From NCBI RefSeq assembly GCF_003316875.1, contig NZ_QMIL01000007.1:1-64000 (forward strand): a stretch of DNA of 64,000 nucleotides. Direction: 5' to 3'. This stretch comes from Aliidiomarina celeris (GTDB lineage: Bacteria; Pseudomonadota; Gammaproteobacteria; Enterobacterales; Alteromonadaceae). The translations under genes were made by a program, and so were the position numbers. Positions 28,504 to 36,597 of this stretch are shown here, piece by piece (positions within the stretch are counted from its first letter, which is position 1; each line of letters opens with the position of its first letter). A model generated the notes under the pieces. That model was not told where the DNA came from and made no database searches. It saw only the letters and a program-made list of their open reading frames with translations.

Positions 28504-28532
28504 ACCACCACTAAGCTGCGCTTAGAAGTGGT
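28504..28532 (-). repeat. Right-end palindrome at the tnpB 3' end
   Basis: Imperfect palindrome ACCACCACTAAG / CTTAGAAGTGGT with a 5-nt loop and two mismatches, spanning the tnpB stop codon. A second hairpin (GAGGT-GTAA-ACCTC, 28536-28549) lies just inside tnpB. Together they could form the structured part of a TnpB omegaRNA. Confidence 0.6.
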
Positions 28533-29728
28533 TTCGAGGTGTAAACCTCTGGGACACATTCCTGCCCCAAACCTAAAGCCCACAAAAGACTGTTAATGCC
28601 GGATACAACATCCGCATTCTCTCGATAGCCGCAAGAAACGCACGTAAAATCAGCTTGTGACTTCCGGTTATCCTTTGTCGTATGCAGGCACTTCGGGCAG
28701 CGCTGCGACGGCTTGAGTTTTTTCGTCGGTATCTCAACAAACTCGTTACCAGCCTCTTCCGCTTTGTAACGAATCATCGATATGAGAGACGCTGGTGCGG
28801 TGTCCAGTATCTCTCGATTAAGTCCGGACTTCTGTTTGACGTTCTTACCCGGCGTCTCGGCGCTTCCACGACTTGAACGGCTCATATTTTTGATCTGGAG
28901 TGATTCCATCGCGACCAATGCGTAACGGCAGGCAATTTTATTTGATAACTTGTGTTGGGCATCCTTTCTTTGGCTCGCCTGCTTTCGTTTAAATGTTGAT
29001 AATTGCTTGCAGGCTTTTTTCCACCCGTTAGAGCCCCGCTTTTTGGTCGAAACTGACCGTTGCAAGCGATCTTGCTTCTCTTTACCGTTTCGGTAATAGC
29101 GAGGGTTTGGGATATGCTCAATCCGTCCGTCGTCCTCTACGATTGTTAGCAAATGCGCCACGCCCCAATCTATTGCGCATGCTTTGCTGGCACTGGTGTT
29201 GCGGATTGCGTCGCCGTCTACAGTGAGAGACAACCACCACTGACCATGCTTGTACTGGATTTGGGATGTTTTAATTTTTCCGGTGATCCTGCATTGGCCG
29301 CGAGCTTTGATATGCCCGACACCTGGCACAAATAAGCGGCCATGCCCTCCCGATTCGTTATGTATGAATTTCGGCTCCAGCAACTCAAAACTGGAAAACC
29401 GATTAATGGATTTGAAACGGGGAAGGCCGGGCGACTCTCCTTTTTTTACGCGGCGGAAAAATGCTTTGAATGCTTTATCCAGACGCCGGAGTGTCATTCG
29501 CTTCGAGGTGCAGGGTAGTGCCTTGTACTCCGTTAGCTCAGCCCTGATGGTGGTCAGACTGGCTTGCTGCTCGTTGTAGGAGATAGTTTTGCCACACTTT
29601 CGATAGGCCTCAATACGCTCTTGAAGTGCGGCATTGTATAGCTGTTGATGCAGACGCAACTGCCCTAGCAGTGCGTCTGACTGCTTTGACTTTGGGTAAA
29701 GTTTATAGGTGTACTTGCGAATCGCCAT
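28511..29728 (-). CDS. tnpB: TnpB, RNA-guided nuclease/accessory protein of IS605-type element
   Basis: 405 residues, ancestor-type relative of Cas12. The RuvC-like triad is complete: D187 in AIDWGV, E275 in VAMESLQ, and D373 in ENADVVSG. A zinc finger has C344, C347, C363 and C366 (CPKC, CVSCG). An N-terminal HTH-like region precedes a beta-barrel. No frameshift is seen. In the family the protein uses an RNA from the element's 3' end to cut DNA and favour element retention. Confidence 0.92.
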   Translation of the reverse strand: MAIRKYTYKLYPKSKQSDALLGQLRLHQQLYNAALQERIEAYRKCGKTISYNEQQASLTTIRAELTEYKALPCTSKRMTLRRLDKAFKAFFRRVKKGESPGLPRFKSINRFSSFELLEPKFIHNESGGHGRLFVPGVGHIKARGQCRITGKIKTSQIQYKHGQWWLSLTVDGDAIRNTSASKACAIDWGVAHLLTIVEDDGRIEHIPNPRYYRNGKEKQDRLQRSVSTKKRGSNGWKKACKQLSTFKRKQASQRKDAQHKLSNKIACRYALVAMESLQIKNMSRSSRGSAETPGKNVKQKSGLNREILDTAPASLISMIRYKAEEAGNEFVEIPTKKLKPSQRCPKCLHTTKDNRKSQADFTCVSCGYRENADVVSGINSLLWALGLGQECVPEVYTSKPLLSAA

Positions 29729-29751
29729 AACTAAAAATATAATTGGTTCTT

Positions 29752-30162
29752 ATGAAGAAATCAATGCTTAAATCGCAGCACAACTGCGTTTACAATATAA
29801 AATATCACTTGGTTCTTGTAACTAAGTACCGACACAATGTGATCACTGCCAACATGCTTTGCCGACTGAAGGAAATGGTCGCTGAACGTATTTTGGCGTG
29901 GGAAGGAGAGCTTATTGAGATTAATGGTGAGCCCGACCATTTGCATATACTGTTCGAGTTGCCGCCAAAGTATGCGGTATCTGATTTCGTTAATGCACTG
30001 AAGACCGGGACCAGCCGAAAAATACGGAAAGAATTCGCTGACCAATTAAAGCCGTTTTATTGGAAGCCTGTCTTTTGGTCTCGGTCGTATTGTGTTGTCA
30101 CTTGTGGTGGCGCTCCGCTGAGCATTGTGAAGCAGTACATTGAAAATCAGAGCGGGGCTTGA
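29752..30162 (+). CDS. tnpA: IS200/IS605-type transposase TnpA (HUH Y1)
   Basis: 136 residues from the ATG at 29752; an upstream TTG would add three. A Y1 transposase that moves single-stranded DNA. The HUH motif is HLH (in EPDHLHILFELPP) and the catalytic Tyr lies in SIVKQYIENQ near the C-terminus. No ribosome site precedes the start; instead a perfect TATAAT lies eight bases upstream, hinting at a leaderless transcript. Intact. Confidence 0.9.
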   Translation: MKKSMLKSQHNCVYNIKYHLVLVTKYRHNVITANMLCRLKEMVAERILAWEGELIEINGEPDHLHILFELPPKYAVSDFVNALKTGTSRKIRKEFADQLKPFYWKPVFWSRSYCVVTCGGAPLSIVKQYIENQSGA

Positions 30163-30189
30163 CTCCCACCAATCAATGATTGGAAGGAG
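30163..30189. repeat. Left-end palindrome after tnpA
   Basis: CTCC-CA-CCAATC-AAT-GATTGG-AA-GGAG: an outer 4-bp and inner 6-bp stem separated by a small internal loop, directly after the tnpA stop. This bulged hairpin is the form TnpA recognises at IS200/IS605 ends. Confidence 0.65.
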
Positions 30190-30240
30190 AATGCGCCCCT
30201 TTACTTGGTTCAAGATAACTAACATAAATGTCAGTACGTA

Positions 30241-30990
30241 TTACAGCAGTAGCTTGCCTATGGGTAACCTGCTGCTGTAATGATGCGCAATTTGCGCCTG
30301 TAGCAGCTCTGCACAAGCAAGCGCGTCGGTGGCCGCATGGTGCGGCCTATAATCAGGCAAATGGTAACGGCGCCGGCTGTCTGCCAAACGAATAGAAACT
30401 TCCGGCCTAGACCCTTTCAAACGTTTTAACCAGCTCAATTTCTTTCGGTGAAATTGCGCTTCAATTGCCATGGTGTCGAACAATGGAAAATGAAACCCCT
30501 CACCTAACCGATCAAGCAAGGTTTCATGTAAAAAAGGGCGTTCTATTGCCCGGTAGTGCACAACAGCAACACGGCCTGCCAGCAGCGCCAATAACTCAGG
30601 TAGTATGTCGGTAATATCTTGTGCGGCCTCCACTTCACTGTGGGTAAGTCGATGTATTTTAATTGACGCTTCCGTAAGCTGATAACGCGGTTTTAGCAGC
30701 CACTGGCGCGCTTGGCTAACCTTAATGCGCGCAAGCGTAAACGGCACTACTGCTATGCTCACAATGCCATCTACTTTTGCGTTTAAGCCAGTAGTTTCCA
30801 TGTCCATAGCCAACAGCTCCACTTCGCCTATTGGCGTATTGGGCTTGGGTACTTTGGATTGATAATAGCGTTTTAGCAGCGGATGCTGCGCCTGTTTGTG
30901 TTGCCTAGCGAAAAAGTCGGGCCAATTCTGAACTACTAAATCGGGTTCAGCCTTGGCAAGCGCGAGGTTTTCCTTCGGCAAATAGAACAT
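30241..30990 (-). CDS. DnaQ-like 3'-5' exonuclease (DEDDh)
   Basis: 249 residues. Exo I motif AMDMETTGLN (near residue 67), Exo II around HYRAIERPFLHETLL, Exo III HHAATDALACAELL, giving the DEDDh set. The 60-residue N-terminus is not typical of the polymerase III epsilon subunit, so this is a paralogue of unknown substrate. It starts 3 bp after the CBS/DUF294 gene, an arrangement I recall from other marine gammaproteobacteria, implying a shared role. Confidence 0.85.
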   Translation of the reverse strand: MFYLPKENLALAKAEPDLVVQNWPDFFARQHKQAQHPLLKRYYQSKVPKPNTPIGEVELLAMDMETTGLNAKVDGIVSIAVVPFTLARIKVSQARQWLLKPRYQLTEASIKIHRLTHSEVEAAQDITDILPELLALLAGRVAVVHYRAIERPFLHETLLDRLGEGFHFPLFDTMAIEAQFHRKKLSWLKRLKGSRPEVSIRLADSRRRYHLPDYRPHHAATDALACAELLQAQIAHHYSSRLPIGKLLL

Positions 30991-30993
30991 CGG

Positions 30994-32862
30994 CTACTGA
31001 ATACTCGCGTATTTAAATTTCAAATATTTCTGGGCATTACTCAGCACTTGAAACGCACGCTTGAGGTTTCGCCGTTCGAAATCCGACAGTTGCTCGGGCG
31101 CTACGTTATTGTCGGGCTCCTCGCCCTGCTCTATGGCCAGAGCTTGGTGGCGAATGCGGGTGAGTGCAATTAACTCATAGGCGTCGCGCAGATCTTCAGC
31201 CTTGCCTTTCGGCAACACGGCATTTTTCTGAAGGTATTTTAGGCGCTGAAAAGAATTACTCTGCATACAACCGGACGCTAAGGCATGAACCCGAATTAAA
31301 TCGGCCGCCGGAGCCGTTCCACGCCGTTTAATATTCAGGGTTTTATTTTGCCGGCCGTCTGTTTCCATAATAAAGTCTTGAAAGAAACCCAGCGGCGGCG
31401 TTCGCAATAAAGCGTTACGCACCATTGATGCCAAAAAACGAATGTGCGTTTTTGCTAGGCCGCTAATTTCTCTCTTCAGTGCACTCACCCAGTGCTGCTC
31501 GCCCCAAACACCCTCAACATCAAAAAATATAGAGCTGTGCAGTAACCCTTCTGCACTAGGCTCCTTTATCCACTGTTGGAAGTAGCGATGCCAAACCTGC
31601 CGAGGCTGACGCCATTTGTTATTGGTTGCCATAATGCCACCTTTACAATAGGGGTAGCCGCAGGCGTCTAAACCGTCACAGACAAATTGCGCCAGCGCTA
31701 AAAAATACGCGCCATGCTCTGCCTCATTATATCGGTCGTCTAAAATCATCGCGTTGTCCTGATCGGTAACAATCAGCTGCTCTTCTCTTGCCATGGAGCC
31801 AAGCGCAATAAAACAATAAGGAATAGGCGGTGGACCCAACTGCTCTTCAGCTAGCTCGAGCAGGCGCTGCTTAAAACTCCTCCCTATCAACGCCATTGCC
31901 GAACCAATCATGTGTGAATTAGCGTCTTGCTGCACCATACGCACAAAGCTCGCACGCACGTCGGCTTTCAGCTTTGCAAGCTCTGCCACGCTGTTTTGAC
32001 GGAAAATACTCGACACCACATACAGGCTACTTTTAGCCTCATGCTGTACCAAATCGGAAATGGCAATTACCCCCACCGGCACACCATTATTAACCACCGG
32101 TAAGTGATGAACATTGTGGCGCAACATCAGCAACATGGCGTCGAACACATAGTCGTCATGCGCAACGGTAAATAGATCCGTAGTCATAATGTCGCTTGCG
32201 GGTGTGCTGTAGGGCAAACGCTGTGCCACCAGTCGGTTTCGAATATCCCGGTCGGTTAAAATACCCAGCAACGCTTGAGGGTTCTGCTCAGAGTCAACCA
32301 CCAAAACCGAAGACACACTATGCTCGCTCATACGCTGTGCAACTTGGCTAACCGGTAACCTTTCGCTCACCATCACTAGCTTACGTTGCAGCAAACTCGC
32401 TACGGGCGACGTCATTAATTCATGATCACTGCCACTGCTCGCGCTAACCACGCGCGTTTGTCGGCGCTCTACTTCACTTATTTCCATGTAATCAGCGAAG
32501 TGCTCATACGTTTCGAACAGTCGGTCAAACACATCTGCAGGGAGCAAATAAAGCAAGGTGTCCGACTTTGAAACTGCAGGGAAATGCGCTTTTCGCCCAC
32601 GTAACAAACCTTGCTCTGCAAAAAAGTTGCCTTCGCTAAGCCGGTTGTACAGTTCACCCGTGCGGCGGAACGTTTCCACCACACCAGAGCGCACAATGTA
32701 CAAGTCGGACAACGGCTGCTCCGCCATTAAAATAGAGCTTTCGGCCTTAAAGTAGGCAATGTCCACCTGCCTTGCTAGCTGTTCAATTTCCTCGCCAGGC
32801 AGTGCATCGAAAGGCGCCACCCGCTTAAGAAACTCAGCAATTTCAATCTGCTCAATATCCAC
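30994..32862 (-). CDS. cNMP-binding/CBS/DUF294 putative nucleotidyltransferase
   Basis: 622 residues. Order: a cyclic-nucleotide-binding domain (about 10-130), two CBS motifs (about 160-285; ILTDRDIRNRLV and NVHHLPVVNNGVPVGVI), a DUF294 nucleotidyltransferase-like domain with GSMAREEQLIVTDQDNAM (about 350-370), and a DUF294 C-terminal helical domain. It resembles GlnD/GlnE-type signal proteins but with its own sensor input. GTG start. It overlaps no neighbour but follows the BCCT stop by 6 bp. Confidence 0.88.
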   Translation of the reverse strand: MDIEQIEIAEFLKRVAPFDALPGEEIEQLARQVDIAYFKAESSILMAEQPLSDLYIVRSGVVETFRRTGELYNRLSEGNFFAEQGLLRGRKAHFPAVSKSDTLLYLLPADVFDRLFETYEHFADYMEISEVERRQTRVVSASSGSDHELMTSPVASLLQRKLVMVSERLPVSQVAQRMSEHSVSSVLVVDSEQNPQALLGILTDRDIRNRLVAQRLPYSTPASDIMTTDLFTVAHDDYVFDAMLLMLRHNVHHLPVVNNGVPVGVIAISDLVQHEAKSSLYVVSSIFRQNSVAELAKLKADVRASFVRMVQQDANSHMIGSAMALIGRSFKQRLLELAEEQLGPPPIPYCFIALGSMAREEQLIVTDQDNAMILDDRYNEAEHGAYFLALAQFVCDGLDACGYPYCKGGIMATNNKWRQPRQVWHRYFQQWIKEPSAEGLLHSSIFFDVEGVWGEQHWVSALKREISGLAKTHIRFLASMVRNALLRTPPLGFFQDFIMETDGRQNKTLNIKRRGTAPAADLIRVHALASGCMQSNSFQRLKYLQKNAVLPKGKAEDLRDAYELIALTRIRHQALAIEQGEEPDNNVAPEQLSDFERRNLKRAFQVLSNAQKYLKFKYASIQ

Positions 32863-32868
32863 AGAGTT

Positions 32869-34512
32869 TTACTTCCCTCGCGGCTCCGTCATAAGGCCTT
32901 TAACCACCGCAACACAGGCTGCCAATAGCACTAGTGTAAATGGGAACCCAGTAGACACCGCCATTGCTTGCAGCGCAACCAAACCGCCCCCCATAATCAG
33001 CGCGATTGCAACCAATCCTTCGAAGGTGCACCAAAACACTCGTTGTGGGGTTGGCGCATTCACTTTACCGCCAGCAGAAATCGTGTCGATTACTAACGAG
33101 CCCGAATCCGACGAGGTAATAAAGAACACCACAACCAAAATAATGGCAATAAACGACGTTACCTGTACCCACGGCATAATTGCCAACATTTCAAACAGTT
33201 GCAACGGTAACTCCGCATTCGCGGCTGCTTCATATCCTTGGTCGATAACCTGACGAATGGCCGTGCCGCCAAATACACTCATCCACAACACACAAGCGAG
33301 TGAAGGAATAAGCAACACTGAGATTAAGAATTCACGCACCGTACGACCGCGCGATACTCGCGCAATGAACATACCGACAAACGGCGACCATGAAATCCAC
33401 CACGCCCAGTAGAACGCTGTCCAACCTTCAACAAAATTGGCGTCTTCGCGCCCAACTGGATTCGAAAGTGCTGGCAGATATTCAAGGTAAGCCGCTAGGT
33501 TTTTCACAAAACCGGTCAGTATTGCTAACGTAGGGCCAACAATGATCACAAACAACATGAGCAACGCGGCTAAGGTCATATTAATTTCTGACAAGCGTTT
33601 TACACCCGCGTCGAGCCCCGCCACCACCGACACCAGCGCTATCGCCGTAATCACCAAAACGAGGAATATTTCCATGCCCACACCCGTCGGCAAGCCGAAC
33701 AGATGATTCAGCCCAGCACTGGCCTGCGAAGCACCAAAACCGAGCGAGGTGGCTAAACCGAACAAGGTAGCAAATACGGCGAGAATATCGATAATATGCC
33801 CCGGCCAACCCCAAACCCGCTCACCCAGAATGGGATAGAAAATAGAGCGAACCGTTAACGGCAACCCTTTATTAAAGGCAAACAACGCTAAACCTAGCGC
33901 AAGCACCGCATAAATGGCCCACGGGTGCAGCGCCCAATGGTAAATCGTCGCCGCCATACCAAGTCGTTCTGCAGCGGCAGAATCTCCCGCCGCTCCAGCA
34001 AGTGGTGCCCAATCCACACGGGCACCGTCTTCCATACTTACACCACCAAAAGCGCTGGTAAAGTGAGACAAAGGCTCCGACACACCAAAGAACATTAAGC
34101 CAATGCCCATACCGGCGGCGAACAGCATCGAAAACCAACCTAAATAACCGAAGTCGGGTTTTGCCTCGGTGCCTCCAAGCCGAACTCTTCCTAACGGCGA
34201 TACAATGAGTACCAAGCACAGCACTACAAACACATTCGCTGCGCTAATGAAGAACCAATCTAAGTTACCGGTAAGCCAGTCGCGTAGGCTCGAGAAAGAC
34301 GACTCGACACTGCTATGAAATAGTAATGTGAGCGCCACGAAGATAATTATCGACAAACCTGAAATTAAAAATACGCGGTTGTGAATATCTAAACCAAAGG
34401 GGCCAACTTTCAGCACAATATTGTCTTGCCCAACTTGGTAATCCGTATCAATCGGATTCACTTCGCCGTCGGGGATCATAGGATCGTCGGAAGGTTCATG
34501 CGATTGCGTCAT
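32869..34512 (-). CDS. BCCT family betaine/carnitine/choline transporter
   Basis: 547 residues, about twelve transmembrane helices, secondary transporter for osmoprotectants of the quaternary-amine class. The family signature region AFYWAWWISWSPFVGMFIARVSRGRTVRE is present, with the conserved Trp cluster. The hydrophilic N-terminus (MTQSHEPSDDPMIPDG) is cytoplasmic. The exact substrate is not deducible. Downstream genes (DUF294 protein, exonuclease) lie close enough for one transcript. Confidence 0.92.
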   Translation of the reverse strand: MTQSHEPSDDPMIPDGEVNPIDTDYQVGQDNIVLKVGPFGLDIHNRVFLISGLSIIIFVALTLLFHSSVESSFSSLRDWLTGNLDWFFISAANVFVVLCLVLIVSPLGRVRLGGTEAKPDFGYLGWFSMLFAAGMGIGLMFFGVSEPLSHFTSAFGGVSMEDGARVDWAPLAGAAGDSAAAERLGMAATIYHWALHPWAIYAVLALGLALFAFNKGLPLTVRSIFYPILGERVWGWPGHIIDILAVFATLFGLATSLGFGASQASAGLNHLFGLPTGVGMEIFLVLVITAIALVSVVAGLDAGVKRLSEINMTLAALLMLFVIIVGPTLAILTGFVKNLAAYLEYLPALSNPVGREDANFVEGWTAFYWAWWISWSPFVGMFIARVSRGRTVREFLISVLLIPSLACVLWMSVFGGTAIRQVIDQGYEAAANAELPLQLFEMLAIMPWVQVTSFIAIILVVVFFITSSDSGSLVIDTISAGGKVNAPTPQRVFWCTFEGLVAIALIMGGGLVALQAMAVSTGFPFTLVLLAACVAVVKGLMTEPRGK

Positions 34513-34618
34513 GCTGTAGTTCCTTATCCAAAGTTATTGTTTTGTAATTTCGATTGTTGTTCAACAGCATGGCTGAATAACGATCACATTTCAAATCAAC
34601 CGCCTTGGAAAGGCCAGA

Positions 34619-35092
34619 CTACACATAATCGCGCTGATAAATACGAACAGCTCCAATGGTTGCGAAATAGAAGAACAACAAACTAGCTACACGGAAAAAC
34701 CAGCGCTGGTTACGGTACATTCTTGTTGTTGCTTCATAATCAACCAAAACGCGTGTACGCGTTTGCATCGCCCAAATTTGATTCCCTTGAACAAACAAAC
34801 GCACCTCTTCGCCAGCATTTATTGCGCGCTCAAAATCGTAGCGTCCTATGACCGTGTAGCCTTCATCATTGCGCAGATATACGCGAGTACGCCCATACCA
34901 ACCCGTTCGCCCGCGCACCACTCGGCTGTTGTCAAATACACCTGTAACCACTTCTAGCTCGTCCAACGCTTGGTGTTTGGGCGGCAGCAAAAACACTGCC
35001 AAACCAATCGCCAGTAAAACAGCCACGCTGAGCACCAGCCGCGTAAGGCTTACTTTCTTTTCGGCAGGTTTAATTTTAAACAGCTTCAACAT
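34619..35092 (-). CDS. Membrane protein of unknown function, DUF3592-like
   Basis: 157 residues with one transmembrane helix at about 22-42 and another at about 132-150, flanking a soluble beta-rich part. The layout (two helices around a beta domain) resembles DUF3592-type proteins, but I am not certain. Divided from the BCCT gene by 106 bp and followed on the minus-strand order after the ZIP-like gene. Confidence 0.6.
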   Translation of the reverse strand: MLKLFKIKPAEKKVSLTRLVLSVAVLLAIGLAVFLLPPKHQALDELEVVTGVFDNSRVVRGRTGWYGRTRVYLRNDEGYTVIGRYDFERAINAGEEVRLFVQGNQIWAMQTRTRVLVDYEATTRMYRNQRWFFRVASLLFFYFATIGAVRIYQRDYV

Positions 35093-35114
35093 TGAAGGTC
35101 CTTTTTATTCTGTA

Positions 35115-35837
35115 CTACAAGCCAATAAGCAAGAGCGCATAGCTAAAAGCGCCCAATGCAAAAGAAGGAAAATGACTTTCGTTTTGATTCGGCAACTCTT
35201 CTTTTAAAACCACCAGAATCATAGCACCCGCGAGTAACGCCAATACTGCTGCCAGCATCGCTTCACTTAGAACATTAAAAGCCGAGCTCGCCCAGCCAAA
35301 GCATAGGCCGACCGCTAAAAGTACCCGCGCCATTTTCGCTTCACGCCCGTTATGGCCGCGGAGCAACGCAGAGTCTATTACAATTAAATGCAGCGCAATG
35401 GCCACCACATAGAGCGCTAAACCGCGCAAGCCATTGTACACAAGTTGGTACTGAAGCAAATAGCCAATCGGAATGTTGTAACACGCAAACAGGCCTACAC
35501 GGGCCCAAAAAATTGCAATTAGCTTTTCCGGGTTGAACTCACGCGCAGCTTTCGACAGCACTTTTTCAATACCATAAAAAGCCACTAAGCCCACCAGCGC
35601 GATCAAAAATGCTTGGTACTTTGCGACCTCTGCGGAGCCACCATTTGCAGTTAACACGGCGTCGCTCTGTGCCAGCTTTGGTAAAAGCTGTAAAAATACA
35701 TAACTTACCGACACGCCAGCTGCCAACGACACCCAAACACGATAAGGAAACAGAGGCACACTGCGAAAACGCGCCGCGTTTAAATGAATAATGCTCAGCA
35801 ATAGAGCCGCGCAAAACGTAATGAGAGAAAATTGCAC
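35115..35837 (-). CDS. Polytopic membrane protein, ZIP-like
   Basis: About 240 residues with seven or eight hydrophobic helices. The helix pattern and the C-terminal FSYALLLIGL recall ZIP-type metal transporters, but the usual metal-binding His motif is not clear, so this is tentative. The open frame continues upstream through tRNA-Leu, but those residues are only tRNA sense translation. A GTG at 35837 is the first reasonable start after the tRNA; no ribosome site is seen, so the start is uncertain. Confidence 0.55.
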   Translation of the reverse strand: MQFSLITFCAALLLSIIHLNAARFRSVPLFPYRVWVSLAAGVSVSYVFLQLLPKLAQSDAVLTANGGSAEVAKYQAFLIALVGLVAFYGIEKVLSKAAREFNPEKLIAIFWARVGLFACYNIPIGYLLQYQLVYNGLRGLALYVVAIALHLIVIDSALLRGHNGREAKMARVLLAVGLCFGWASSAFNVLSEAMLAAVLALLAGAMILVVLKEELPNQNESHFPSFALGAFSYALLLIGL

Positions 35838-35858
35838 AATTGAAACACAACTGAAGAT

Positions 35859-35945
35859 TGGTGCCTGGGGCCGGACTCGAACCGGCACGTGTTTTACCAC
35901 GGTGGATTTTGAATCCACTGCGTCTACCAATTTCGCCACCCAGGC
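35859..35945 (-). tRNA. tRNA-Leu (anticodon CAA)
   Basis: 87 nt, class II, including encoded CCA. Acceptor GCCTGGG / CCCAGGC, anticodon stem GTGGA / TCCAC with loop TTCAAAA giving CAA (reads UUG), a long variable arm, and the T-loop GGTTCGAGTCC. It is preceded by a good promoter. Confidence 0.95.
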
Positions 35946-35971
35946 ATTAAGGTGTGCTGAAGACGAAGCGA

Positions 35972-35999
35972 ATTATACGGAAGCGCTGGTCTTTATCAA
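35972..35999 (-). promoter_or_regulatory. tRNA-Leu promoter
   Basis: Minus strand TTGATA (35994-35999), 16-bp spacer, TATAAT (35972-35977), about 27 bp before the tRNA. The discriminator reads TCGCTTCG. Confidence 0.8.
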
Positions 36000-36056
36000 G
36001 CAAACACGTCAAAATTTATCATCATTTTTTGCAAAATAAGTTTAAGAGACGATTTT

Positions 36057-36548
36057 ATGACCAAAACTCCCTTTCCTCGTGCCGGTTTCTTTGTTCGTAT
36101 TGGCGCTATTGTGTACGACATTCTCGTAATTCTTGCGGTGGCTATGTTTGCCGTTGGCTTGGCACTGGCGGTTAGTGTTGCGCTTCATAATCTGGGAGTT
36201 TGGGTTTTAGCCGCCGAGCAAGATCATGGTGGGCGACTCAGCACCAACTGGCTTTACCGGCTTTATTTGCTCACAGTAATAGTGGGTTTCTACGTAATGT
36301 TCTGGACGCGTGGCGGGCAAACCTTAGGTATGAAAGCGTGGCGACTGCGAGTACAAAATACCAACGGCCAGACTATATCAAAACGCCAAGCGGTTATTCG
36401 GTTCTTTGCCTCGTTACTGGGCTTAGGGAATCTGTGGGTGCTGTTTAGTAAGCAAAAATTAGCGCTGCAAGATAAAGCGGCTCACTGTGAGGTGGTAAGG
36501 CTTACGCCAGAAGCGAACCAATTTAAAAATTGGCGTAAACCTTCTTAA
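36057..36548 (+). CDS. RDD family membrane protein
   Basis: 163 residues with three hydrophobic segments (about 13-40, 71-90, 111-126). RDD-domain features are visible: R near the start of TM1 (FFVRIGAIVYDIL), GMKAWRLRVQNTNGQ, and the C-terminal QDKAAHCEVV. Function in the family is not established beyond membrane localisation. Divergent from tRNA-Leu and convergent with lptG. Confidence 0.85.
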   Translation: MTKTPFPRAGFFVRIGAIVYDILVILAVAMFAVGLALAVSVALHNLGVWVLAAEQDHGGRLSTNWLYRLYLLTVIVGFYVMFWTRGGQTLGMKAWRLRVQNTNGQTISKRQAVIRFFASLLGLGNLWVLFSKQKLALQDKAAHCEVVRLTPEANQFKNWRKPS

Positions 36549-36563
36549 TTTAGAGAGTGGCCT

Positions 36564-36597
36564 GCTTTACGTGCGCTTTCGAACCAGCACGTAAAGC
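36564..36597. terminator. Hairpin at the RDD/lptG convergence
   Basis: Perfect 11-bp stem GCTTTACGTGC / GCACGTAAAGC with a 12-nt loop, spanning the last codons and the stop of lptG and lying 16 bp past the RDD stop. It may end both transcripts. No T-run is evident. Confidence 0.55.

Larger units (their letters stand above)
28470..30205. mobile_element. IS200/IS605-family insertion sequence with divergent tnpA and tnpB
   Basis: Two genes start back-to-back (23 bp between start codons): tnpA to the right, tnpB to the left, the IS605 layout. An imperfect hairpin lies just beyond each gene's 3' end: 30163-30189 after tnpA, 28504-28532 overlapping the tnpB stop. These fit the subterminal palindromes that TnpA binds. 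Exact ends are not determined; this family leaves no terminal inverted repeats or target duplications. Both genes look intact, so the element may be active. Confidence 0.8.

Noticed and set aside
28511-29728. A CRISPR-Cas12 effector
   Set aside because: Size (405 residues), partner TnpA and absent array identify it as IS605 TnpB.
35859-35945. Long N-terminal extension of the ZIP-like protein (MAKLVDAVDSKSTVVK)
   Set aside because: That peptide is the sense translation of tRNA-Leu, a well-known annotation artefact; the tRNA is clear.
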